Assembly (NCBI GenBank): GCA_012934845.2
Contig: WNNJ02000980.1
Span: forward strand, 232,681-296,680
Length of the DNA stretch: 64,000 nucleotides
Source: Pomphorhynchus laevis
Taxonomy: Eukaryota > Acanthocephala > Palaeacanthocephala > Echinorhynchida > Pomphorhynchidae
Reading direction: 5' to 3'
Below the pieces are notes generated by a model. That model ran no database searches and was not told where the DNA came from. It saw only the letters and a program-made list of their open reading frames with translations. Shown one piece after another: positions 1 to 12,300 of this stretch (the first letter of the stretch is position 1; the number at the start of each line of letters is the position of its first letter). A program made the translations under genes and the position numbers.

Positions 1-281
1 GTGATGTTTTTACTGTTTGAGTGCTTTCTGTTTTTATGTATTTTTCTTACTTTTATTCATTGTCTAGCGATGCACAGCATTTAATGTACAAAACTGTAAA
101 AATTTTCTTTTCCTGATGATGGCAGTTGCCATTTAAATAATAAATAATATTTTTCGTATTTATTTTCCTTGGTTCCTATTAACTTAAAATTTGCTAAATT
201 CAAGGAAATGCGTAACTTAAATATCTTCAATCAAAAATATTGATTAAATATGTAAACTAATAAATTTAAAATTTAAAGTAC

Positions 282-382
282 CTTATTGATGAAGTTAATT
301 GCCGAAAGAAACATATATTCATCAGTTTCCTTTTCATAATATTTCGGATCTACAAAGCACGAGGGTTCGAAAGGCTCATTAC
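282..382 (-). CDS. PTPA: PTPA exon g
   Basis: Reads GNEPFEPSCFVDPKYYEKE, then EYMFLSAINFINK, matching human LEPRHFVDEKA to YMFLECILFIT. It ends at a GTACTT donor. The remaining C-terminal exon or exons are not in 1-281. Confidence 0.92.
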
Positions 383-3300
383 CTATAAAAAATCCTAGTT
401 GAGTAGACATTTTGTAAATTTGATATTTACCCAAAAATTGAGCGCTTCCCCAAAGAAACGGTAAGAATTGATAGTCATCTAAACTCCAAACTCCGTGGCT
501 TCCTGCGGGCTCAAGTCGATATGTTAACTGTAAAGTACGAACTAGATTTAGATATCTAAACGAATTATCACAAACAGTTATGATTATAACATTAACTTTC
601 ACAATATAGTCATTATATATAAAGCACAAGTATATCAAAAGCTTAAAAATGCTTGTGCAAGCCTTTGAAGAGGCTTTAGAAACAAAAATAGTAAAACAAT
701 ATTGTATCAATAACTCTCATTTTCAGCAAATTATGACGTCAGAGATAATGAGCTGAAAGGAAACAGAAAACAAACACATCCTAACGCTGTGCCGTTTCGT
801 CATTATTTAGACTCATTAGTACCGGTTACCTCTACTGCTGAATGCAGAGAGAGCCGGTAGACGTTTGCGTAAACTAACAATGACTCATCAGTGTGATACG
901 AATATCTACTGGGAGTATACACTGTCTAGTCCTCTCTGCATCAAGCAGTGGAGGTATCCGGTACTGATGAGTATAAACAATAACGAAACGGTACAACATT
1001 AGGCTGTGTTTGTTTTCTGTTTCTTTCATCTCACCATCCCTGACGTGATATTATATCACTTTAATATAATTCTTTATCTTTATTTTATAACTTCAATATC
1101 ACTTCTATTATCGAGCATTTCAATTGAAATAATTAGTGATGGTGTATTCACTCTTTTAGTATTTTGTTGTTAACTAACACAAAGTTAAAAGGCATAAATG
1201 GTATAAATTATATTCATTCTATATACTTCTATTGCAACGGTCACAGAAATGCGCCAATGGTTCAAGGGCATACTTTACAAACATCAACTAGGAACATTAC
1301 TTTTCCTGACGAGTAGATAAATTCAAATATTTAGTGAAAACACATTTATTTTTAGCTAACCCAGAGCCAAACATTAAATAAGTTATCTTCATTATTTCTT
1401 CCCAAATTGCAACGATTACAGGAATGTGCGACTGTATTAATTTGAGATTTTGATATTATAATCTTAGCAATCGTTAAATATAATGGTATTTTACCCACAC
1501 AAGAGCAGTTCTCGTGTGAGTAAAATGTCTTTTAAAACTAACAAAACTTGGCACATGAATGTAATTCTACCAAATATATCATTAATATAAAGAATAAACA
1601 CCGAATACTGCAGACAAATTATTTCTAAAAAGTTTCGCCTTTGTAGGCGTTTTATTATTTAAAAAAATAATTATTATTAATACTGATTATTAATTAATAA
1701 CATGTCGCATTTATGTCCGTCATTGGCGCAAACTTTATAAAACATCTATTCTGTCGATGCTCGTCTTATTTTGGAAGGTGGTTCGCTCCACTCGAAGGAG
1801 GGTGTGACTCAAGGCGACCCCTTAGCAATGACCATCTTCGCAATGGCTTCTCTGCCTCTTATAAGGATGATAAGGGATCAATGTCCTGGTGTTGTTCAAC
1901 GATGGTTTGCAGACGATGCGAACTTCCTCGGCCCCACATTGATGCTTGAGAAAGTACTTTATATCCTACAACAGCACGGACCTGATTATGGCTATCATGT
2001 TAAACCAGCCAAATCCGCTCTTCTTCTGCACGAAACGATGACAGTAGATCAATCAAAGTTTGCAGGTGTCGACATAAGGCACGATGGTGTTAAGATTCTC
2101 GGCTCATTCATTGGATCAAGTGCGTTCATGAAAGAATCGACCAGAGAGCGAATTGAAGATGACGTTTATCTGACAGACCGGCTCACAGAGATATGCTCTG
2201 TAGACCCGCATATTTCTTACATCGGATTGACCAAGTCATTGCAATGGAAGTGGACACACTTCTTACGCACAACGAGTTGCTCCGATGACGACCTTGCACC
2301 TTTGCGGGATGCAATTACCGGGAGATTCTTAAAGGAAATGACAAAGCAGGACCTTTCAGAAGATTGGGTGAAGGTACTCACCAGTCCCATACGAGAAGGA
2401 GGCCTCGGGATCATTGACCCTCTGTTCGTGAAGGACCTGGAATTCAGCTCTTCTGAGAGAATGTGCTCGTCATTCACGTCAGATTGCCAAGGTGTCGTCT
2501 TCAGAACCGAACAGCAAAAGATCGGCGAGCGGATTACTGCTGCAAGAAAGACAGCCGCAATTGGCCACTTTAATTACGCGAAGTCGAACTTAAATGAAAT
2601 CTCACAGGAAGCCCTTGCATACACGTCCGTTTAAGGTGCATCGTCATGGCTTTCCATAGTGCCCCCGGTTCGTGAAAACTTCCATATTTTTCCATGTGAA
2701 TTCAGAGATAGTATGGCTATGCGGTATGCTTGGGAACCGACTGACATGCCCACGAGATGCATATGCAATACTCCTGGATGCTTGAAGCATCTCCTTTCAT
2801 GTCGGCGTGGAGGGTTGCAGATTTTTCGTCACAATATCGTTCGTGATATCCTTGCCCGAAATCTAACGACTGTTTGTCATGGTGTAGGGATCGAACCTGT
2901 ACTCGATAGTCCCAGCGTGGATCACGTCTTCACCAATAGTGCAACGACAAGAGATCTTGGCGCACGAGTGGATATCGTCTGTACTGGACAGTTCCCCTGT
3001 AGATTCGAGCGCATGTATATAGACGTCAGCATTTTCAACAACCTTGCCGAATCTTACCGTACAAGCACGTCCAGTGCGTTCAACTTCCACGAAGCAAGAA
3101 AGAAGTCTAAATATGAGGAACGGGTTTAACAGATTGCAAGAGGCACATTTGTACCCTTCATCGCTTCGACAAACGGCGGATTGAGTGAAAGCTCTCGTGC
3201 TGTGTTGCGCCGAATCGCCTTTCTGCAGGCGCAGAGGTCTGACCAAACGACATACGCACAGTGCTTGACTCGCATTACACGTGAAATCGGTGTTGCCCTA

Positions 3301-6300
3301 TGCCGCGCGGCGTCGATATGCATCCGGGGTTACCGTTCTTCAAGTGGAAAGGCCGTCCGCCTCGAGCAACAGGAGCCTTAGCTAAAGCACACGCCCCGTA
3401 ACATGAAATTCAAACATAATGATATTTGGGTTAAATTCCCTTTGTAAACTTTGTGAATAAAGCTTTTCTTCTAAAAAATAAAAAAAAAGATTATTAATTA
3501 ATTAAATATTTCTGGATTATTATTTATATATATTTTATATTATATGGTATGCATGAATGCTCATGCAAAAATATGTTTCTTGTAAATTTAAATATGTCAT
3601 CTTTACGATATAAATTAATAATAGTTTTAGTTAATGTTAATTTAATGTTCATATCTAGATATACACTTTCTTTATCATTAATATTGGTTTTGTTAAGAAT
3701 AAGGCTTTCTGATGATATAAATACACATATATCATCAATGTATCGAAACATATATTTCATATATTTAAATTGTCTAGATTTCGTTTTTACACAGTTATGA
3801 ACAAATTCATATTTTAAAAAGCTTAAAAACAAGTCAGCTATAATTGGGCTACCATTACTACCCATTGGAACACGTTTTACTTGTCTAAATATAGATGTAT
3901 CTACTTTTAAATAATTTTGATTTATCAAAATATTTAAGGATTCTATTAATTCAATTTTATCCATATATTTATATTTACTTTGATGGTTTAATTTTTGTTA
4001 GATAGGCGTTATAATTATTATAACATATATATGTATATCTTTTTCCGAGTATAAGATTAATTAATTTTACTAGCGCTTCTTTTATATCTACTAAATCTAG
4101 ATTTGTATAAAGCGTACTAAAATCGTATGTATTTATATTCTGAAAATTTATTCTTTTTGTCTGTTCTAAAAATTCTTTTGTAGAATTAATACTGAAATAG
4201 TGTTTTATACCAGTATTAATTTCGATTACCCTATAATATTTCTTGAAGTGTGATTTAATTACTTTAAGTATTTTATTTATATAGACAGAAAGTGTTTTTA
4301 ATGTACATTTCAAAGCATTACATATGAACCTAGGTTTTATTGAATTTTTATGTAATTTTGGATTCCAATATAATATATCAAATCAAATCAGCTAACTGAG
4401 TCTACGTATTTAATATAATTATAAACTAAACAAAACATAATAATGCTAAATCAAAATTTAATAATTAAATAATAAAATAAATAATTGTTATAAGATTTTT
4501 TATAATTTAAATCAAGTTAAAATAAAAAAAAATGAAATTTAAAATAAACGTCATTTTTATGAATTGACTAATAAATAACAGACGTTGTATCAGAATAAGA
4601 ATTAGAGGTCATCAGGAGGAACTGCTATGCTATCAGGTTTCGGCCCCTAACTCCTCTACCCAACATAGCAGCGGGGCCAAATACATGCTAATGATGTATT
4701 TCCTCTGAAATAACTATCTAGTATCTTATTCTAATACAAAGTATATTATTTATTATCCATCCATAAAAATTTCCCGCTAATGATTTTAAACTTATTTTCA
4801 ATTAAATTCTTATCAAAATTCCTGATAATCGGGAGCTGCCTGAACTCATAGAGGACATTGAATCATCAAAGCCAGATGATTGGGACGATGAAGCCGACGG
4901 TGACTGGTCCGCCCCAATAAAAACGAACCCAGCATACTATTGATAATCCCGACTACAGGGGACCCTGAATTGCAAAACAAATTCTAAACCCGGGGTATGT
5001 CGAGGATCATACGATAGGATTATTCAAGAACATTGGTTTAATGGGGATCGACGTGCGGCAAGTCATGTCGGGCACGATTTTTGGTGACTTCCTGATCACT
5101 GATAATGTAGATTCGGCGAGACAGGCGGCGGACGCCATAGTTGAGACGTCAAAGAAGGAGCGAACTGTCAAAAAAGATCTATGACAAAGAAATAAAGAAA
5201 ATGCGTGCGTCGGGAAAGACCACAGATGATAAGATTTCGGATGGCGGCGATGACAAAGACTTTGAGGATATGAGTAATGTGGCAACCATGGATGTCGTTG
5301 ATTCCAGTCATGGCGGTTTTGGAAGGGCGTCAAACCACGACGAGCATATGGAATCCTCAAGTGTGCATACTAACGAAGAGCTCTAATCTTCTATGTCAAA
5401 AGTTTGAATTAGTGATTTTATATTATTGTGTTGATTTATATATTTTACTATTTTCTGCTTGATGTTATTTTTATAGTAACCTAGTTGAAAATATGTATCT
5501 ATTAAATTATTTTAATGATTTTGAATAAAGCGAATATACTATACCTAAAGTATAGTATACTTTAGGTATAGTTTTATTATCTGATTCAATTTTTATATCC
5601 TTCTTATAAAAGAGGGGTTTAAAAATTGATTTATAAAAATTAATTTTTATAAATTACTTATTAGTTCAAATATTTAGTAGCGGCAGATTTTGTTGTTAGC
5701 TTACCTTTAAGCCAAAAGGCAAAAATAGGATAAATTCTATTCATTATCTTTATTCGTTCTTCCCTAATTGGAAAGTCACATATCACTTTTATTGTCGAGT
5801 ATTTGAATTCAAAAATTTAGTGAAATCAAATATAATAGAAACACATATTCCCTAAGTGTATGCTCACTTGTGTTGATAGCTAACCAAGAGCCAAAATGCA
5901 TAAATGGGATAATAGATAAACTTCGTTAGTATCACATTAATGTAACTTAGCATTAACAAACTAAATTTGAAGATCATAATTTTTAGTTATTTTTATTTTA
6001 TACATATTCAAATTTCTCATTTCAAATCCCCTTTTTACTATTAAAAAGGGGATTTGAAATCAAATCCCCCTTTCCCCATTAAATTGCTATAATGACACTA
6101 ATCTGATTATATTAATTGATTATCAAATTAATGTAAAATTAATTTGAGATTTAATAAATCAAGAATTAATTTAACTAATCTCAATTATTAAATTAATCAT
6201 AATAACATTTATATTAAGACTTAAATTCAATGGTATTCTCAAATTTATGCTCATTTACATTAAAACAACAATTTTATATATTTTATCCACACCGTTCAAA

Positions 6301-9300
6301 TACAATCAATATCGTTGCAGGCACGCAGGAAGAATCAATCAAATTTAGTTTAAATAATATCATCAGAAATATGGCAAAATTCATTTCGTGACCTAAAAGT
6401 AATTTGAGTAAAATTATCATGGTGAATGGCATACCAGTTCCGTAGTCAAGTCTAATCTCACTACCAAATGACCCATTTAAATATACAGATAATTCTTCTA
6501 CACAGTGTACATCTTGTTGAAGCTTACTCGATAGAAAATCTTTACATGTCTACAAAAGTAAAAAGGCATTTGCACATGGTAATTAAATTGAACTAAAAAT
6601 TCAATCTAAATATAAAATGTATTATGTTTATTAAATTTTATATTTTAATTGATCTACTATTTATTGAATTATATATAATTCAATATATTTTAATTTTTTT
6701 AAGTCTTCATATAAAAAACAAAAGTGCTCTTACATCATATAAGATCACTAGGTCACCCTCCTAATGACCTCTAATCATTATTACATACAATTAATAAAAA
6801 TGTACCTATATACAAACAAATCAAAGTTTAATAACGCCCCCTGGTAATCGCCTGCACCACCTCTGGAGCCGGGCTTCTCAGTATGGAAATCGATGAAATA
6901 AATAATAAATGCTCTACCAAGTTTCTGTTCATTCGACAAAATTTAGGTTTGCAAAGTTTACAAGAAATGCCAGAATGAAAATATTATAAAAAGTAGTTTT
7001 TAAATCGATAGATTTAATATAATAAAATATATAAGTTAATATAATATAATAATACATTATATTATAATACATTATCTACCTCTGATTAGCATCAATGGAC
7101 GAAGAAAGCAGATAATAAGGGTCGAAACGTGAAATGTAGGTCTGGGTCAGCAGCTGATAAGATCCACCCAGACTGAATAGTAGCGTCCTGCTGTTTCAAA
7201 AATAAGATCAATACCTGTGAGGGTAATATCGTGCCACAATCGGAAAAATTTCAGCTCACAGATGCAATCAAGTACAATTAAAAAACATTCATTGCAAGTG
7301 GCAGCATGAAAAACAGTGATCCGGCTAGCGGATCACACACATCGGGTAGGTTTCTAATAGATCGTTAGAATACGATCCCCTACCGAAAGTAATATACAGA
7401 AATGTATATCTACACCACTGGAGCAGCCAGCTTAGTGGATGTAGCTTTGAAACACGATACAGACGTCCTGAGTTCAAATCCGATCAGCATCAATGGACGA
7501 AGAAAGCAGATAATAAGGGTCGAAACGTGAAATGTAGGTCTGGGTCAGCAGCTGATAAGACCCACCCAGACTGATTAGTAGCGTCCTGCTGTATCAAAAA
7601 TAAGATCAATACCTGTGAGGGTATATCGTGCCACAATCGGAAAAATTCTATCTAATGCTCCAACACGCCGAAAAATTGACAAAGAAAGGCGATAGCAATA
7701 AAAAGTTGGCCCATAACAATAACATCATTATAAAACAAGCTGACAAGGGCAATAAAATAGTTGCTTGGACTAGACAAGATAATCTGAACGAAGTGTTTCG
7801 TTCAGATTATGTTGTAAGGTCGATTTTGCATACAAAGAAATAAGTGACATCGATCACAAGACAATCGTATGTAATGTTACTAATTGTATTAAGAAGCGTT
7901 TTGATCTTGATGACTGACAATCCTTAATCGTTTAAACCATCGCTCCGTCGTATGTATTTATTACCAAAAATTCACAAAAACATCAACCCTTGCCCAAGAG
8001 ACCCGTTATAATCAACATAAACACAACATGTGAAAAATTGGCTAAGCATCTCCACAAAAAACTTCTTCCAATCTTAAAGCAGCGCCCATCGTATCTAGAA
8101 AATACTAATGACTTCCTCAGACGCTTTGATAACGTGAAGTTGGACATACCAGGTGGCATTTTAATGTGCACACTTGATGTCGAGTCATCATACACGTCAA
8201 TATACATTGATAAAGGCATTATATCAATTGTTGAAATATTACGTAACAATAATTAGGAAGATCCTGAAATAAACAAAACAATCATTATTGTACAGTCTTG
8301 AAATCTAACTCATTTACGTTTAAAGGTCGCCATTTTCACTAACAGATTGGTACAGCAAGGAGCAGCCCAATTGCATCCGTGTATGTCGGACTAAATGTGG
8401 CACATGTCGAAGAAAATATAATATCCAACAGTCCCTATAAACCGTATATCTGGTTAAGAAACATCGATGATAATTGTTATCTGGACACGTGGAAGAGAAC
8501 GGTTTGATGTATTCCTCGATAGTCTCCATAAGGCTAGTGAACTTCGATTCAGCGAGCAAAATGCAAATAGTAATATTTCTCGACAGAAAAATATGTAAAG
8601 ACCTGAATAGAATGTGACAAATCAAATTACACAAAAAGCGGTGTAAGGTCGATTTTGCATGCTCACTTCTGTGTACCTGTCAAGCTCAAACGTCTCGCAA
8701 TTCTCAATGAGTTTATACTAGAAAGATTTGCTCTCAATAATCGCAGTATACCAAATGCATCTAATAAACAAATTCATGGCTAGGAGCTATCTGAAGTCTG
8801 TAATTGACAGGCAAATAATCAATGGAAGTCAAACAAATGTATCGTAACGACTTAATTACCAAAAGGGTCAGAAATGAGTCTGAAAGTGTGATTTACGCAA
8901 CATTTACGTTCCTCCCGGCATTACGAGGGCTACAAGTAGACGAATATAATGCTTATTCAAACCTTGACAAAAATGTCAAAGAAATGATTCTTGCGCCTAA
9001 AATTGCATTTCGTAGCCACACCACGCAAAACACGTTATTGAAGAGGTTAAAATTGGGTAGCATAAAAGAATCTAGCAGTCTTTGCAAAGACAAACGATGC
9101 AAGTGTTGCAGTGAAATGACAGCAGCATAAAAACTCTAGCATTGACAATATATGAATTAAATACCGCATAAGGGTATTTAATACCATATATACATCATAT
9201 ATATATTTCATATATACGTTTTCATACATTGCCAAAACAAAAAATATGCAAATCATGATACTATTTGAATTTAAGATCTCAACACTATATTATAATAACC

Positions 9301-12300
9301 GGATTATATTATAATAATCCGGTTAAACGCAAACCAAGAAGTCATGGTGATAAAAGGAATAGGAAAAATAGAGTTAAAAATATTAACTCTATATACGTTT
9401 TCATACATTGCCAAAACAAAAAATATGCAAATCATGATACTATTTGAATTTAAGATCTCAACACTATATTATAATAACCGGATTATATTATAATAATCCG
9501 GTTAAACGCAAACCAAGAAGTCATGGTGATAAAAGGAATAGGAAAAATAGAGTTAAAAATATTAAAAAAGATATGTATATAAATGAACAATTAGAAATGT
9601 TAAAACAACTTTTAAGTGATAATAAGCTAAAAGATCTTTATGTAAATATAAGAAGTTTTTCTAAAGATATCATATGTTCAATAAATCAAAAATTAATTAA
9701 CGACTATGATAGGCTAAGTTGTATAATAGACAGTTATTGTAATACAAAATACTATAATCATACAATAAATGTAAATAATAACAATAGAAAATATACATTA
9801 ACCATAAACTTCATTAATAAATGTATAGATAACATAAATATAGCCGGACTTTTAAATAATTCTAAAAGTAAAGAAATAATAGGGTCAGATTTAAGTAAAT
9901 ATATTCCTAAAATAAGGTATAAACTCCTACCACCATTAGGACGAAAAATTTGTAATTATAATAAAGAATTAAAATCAATATGTAACGATAATATTAGAAA
10001 CATAATGGAAACAGAATGCAATTGTAAAAGTCTTAGTTTTGATAAAATAAATGAACATATATGTACCCATAATCTAGAATTAATTGAAAATTGTGAATTA
10101 AGAAAGCTGCTATCAAAAGGGTATAAATATAGATTAAATAACAACAACGACAAAAATAAAATTTACAGTTCGTTATATAATAACTTAAATGATTACTTTA
10201 GTAAGCTGATTAATAGTGAAAGCTCGAATATATCTAAGATAAAAATTTGGAAAGATTATATATTTGATAAAATTAAAAATAAAATGAAAATAACAAACAA
10301 TTATGAAAGGAAAGATAAAATTAATAAAGATATGTATACAAGAACTTACTCAAATTAAAGCATAACTATATAATAACAACTATTGATAAAGCTAGTAATA
10401 ACTTTGTCTTCATATGCAAAAAGCTTTATTATGATATACTAATGAAAGAGGTTAATTCTAATGATTTAAATGTAAATCCAACATATGAACGTAGTGAGTT
10501 GAGTTTAGAAACAATTATTACAAGTCACTTGTTCTATAATAGGATAAAAAGGGTATAAAGGTTGAATCAGATAATAAAACTATACCTATATTATATTGGA
10601 ATCCAAAATTACATAAAAATCCAATAAAACCTAGGTTCATATGTAGTGCGTTTAAATGTACATTAAAAACCACTTTCTGTCTATATAAATAAAATACTTA
10701 AAGTAATTAAATCACACTTCAAGAAATATTATAGGGTAATCGAAATTAATACTGGTATAAAACACTATTTCAGTATTAATTCTACAAAAGAATTTTTAGA
10801 ACAGACAAAAGGAATAAATTTTCAAAATATAAATACATACGATTTTAGTACGCTTTATACAAATCTAGATTTAGTAGATATTAAAGAAGCGTTAGTAAAA
10901 TTAATTAACCTTATATTCGGAAAAAGATATACATATATATGTTATAATAATTATAACGCCTATCTAACAAAAATTAAACCATCAAATAAATATAAATATA
11001 TGGATAAAATTGAATTAATAGAATCCTTAAATATTTTGATAAATCAAAATTATTTAAATGTAGGGACATCTATATTTAGACAAATAAAAGGTGTTCCAAT
11101 GGGTGGTAATAGTAGCCCAATTATAGCTGACTTGTTTTTAAGCTTTATAGAATATGAATTTGTTCATAACTGTGTAAAAACTAAATCTAAACAATATAAA
11201 TATATGAAATATATGTTTCGATACATTGATGATATATGTGTATTTAATTCTAATAATTTTTATTCAATTAGTGAGCACATTTATCCAGAAAGCCTTATTC
11301 TTAACAAAACCAATATTAATGATAAAGAAGGTGTATATCTAGATATGAACATTAAATTAACATTAACTAAAACTACTATTAATTTATATCGTAAAGATGA
11401 CATATTTAAATTTACAAGAAACATATTTTTGCATGAGCATTCATGCATACCATATAATATAAAATATAATACATTAAATAATGAAATTTTAAGAATTGCA
11501 ACAATATGTAATGATATTGGCTTTCTTCAAAATCATTTAAATAATTTAATAGATACATATTTTAAACTAGGTTACTATAAAAATAACATCAAGCAGAAAA
11601 TAGTAAAATATATAAATCAACACAATAATATAAAGAATAAATTTAAACTCTTAAGTGGCAAATTTTTATGGATGGATAATAAATAATATACTTTGCATTA
11701 GAATAAGATACTAGATAGTTATTTCAGAGGAAATACATCATTAGCATGTATTTGGCCCCGCTGCTATGTTGGGTAGAGGAGTTAGGGGCCGAAACCTGAT
11801 AGCATAGCAGTTCCTCCTGATGACCTCTAATTCTTATTCTGATACAACGTCTGTTATTTATTAGTCAATTCATAAAAATGACGTTTATTTTAAATTTTAT
11901 TTTTTATTTTTTATTTTTATTTTTTTTTTTTAACTTGATTTAAATTATAGAAAATCTAAAAACAATTATTAATTTTATTATTTAATTATTAAATTTTGAT
12001 TTAGCATTATTATGTTTTGTTTATTTTATAATTATATAACAATACGTAGACTCAGTTAGCTGATTTAACTTATTAAATTTAAATTTGCAATTCAAAAATT
12101 GAATTGAAAAATGTATGATTTATTTGATAAGATAATATTAATGTAGAGATAAATTATTGGCCTCTTAGTCTCTCGACATTGGGGTAAAATAAATAAAAAC
12201 ACCGAATATACATTAAAACAAAGAAAAGTACAAAATGTCTTCGCCCATGGCTACCGACTCTGTAGTTTGTCAATCTTCGTCGCGCTCATCTTTGAAAGAT

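Larger units (their letters stand above)
736..1047. repeat. Foldback element with a hammerhead-like motif in each arm
   Basis: The two arms (about 736-845 and 935-1047) are imperfect inverse complements: left holds GCCGTTTCGTCATTATTTAG and right TAAACAATAACGAAACGGTA. The ends read GACGTCAG and CTGACGTGA. There is no coding potential. It resembles the foldback at 37829-38035 in its core, so the two are probably relatives. Confidence 0.75.
9212..12108 (+). mobile_element. PLE-like RT element without a visible GIY-YIG domain
   Basis: The longest copy of this family. The N-terminal frame (to 10358) has PPLGRKICNYNKEL, CNCKSLSF and LRKLLSKGYKYR. Then come TIDKASNNFVFICKKLYY (about 10382-10440), YWNPKLHKNPIKPRF, the motif A DFSTLYTNLDL (about 10840), and frame 11000-11686 with GVPMGGNSSPIIADL (motif B), FRYIDDICVF (motif C), YLDMNIKL and the C-terminus KFLWMDNK. 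No endonuclease is seen at either end. About three frame breaks. Unusually A-rich codon use. The 3' region holds the pseudoknot RNA. Confidence 0.8.

Noticed and set aside
273-710. A single 145-codon minus-strand reading frame as one exon
   Set aside because: The middle is PTPA, but the first 50 residues are intron sequence before an AG at 556-557, and residues KYQIYKMSTQLGFFI come from a 48-bp intron.
7425-7482. Functional tRNA gene
   Set aside because: Box B is good but the acceptor and anticodon arms do not pair; it fits a SINE head better.
11731-11835. Hammerhead ribozyme at the end of the endonuclease-less RT element
   Set aside because: GAAAC is present but no CTGANGA precedes the GGCCCC strand, and the type II order (GAAA before CTGATGA) gives no usable stem II.
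11731-11835. HDV-like ribozyme
   Set aside because: I could not find the nested double pseudoknot with the required P1.1 and catalytic C; only one simple pseudoknot is supported.
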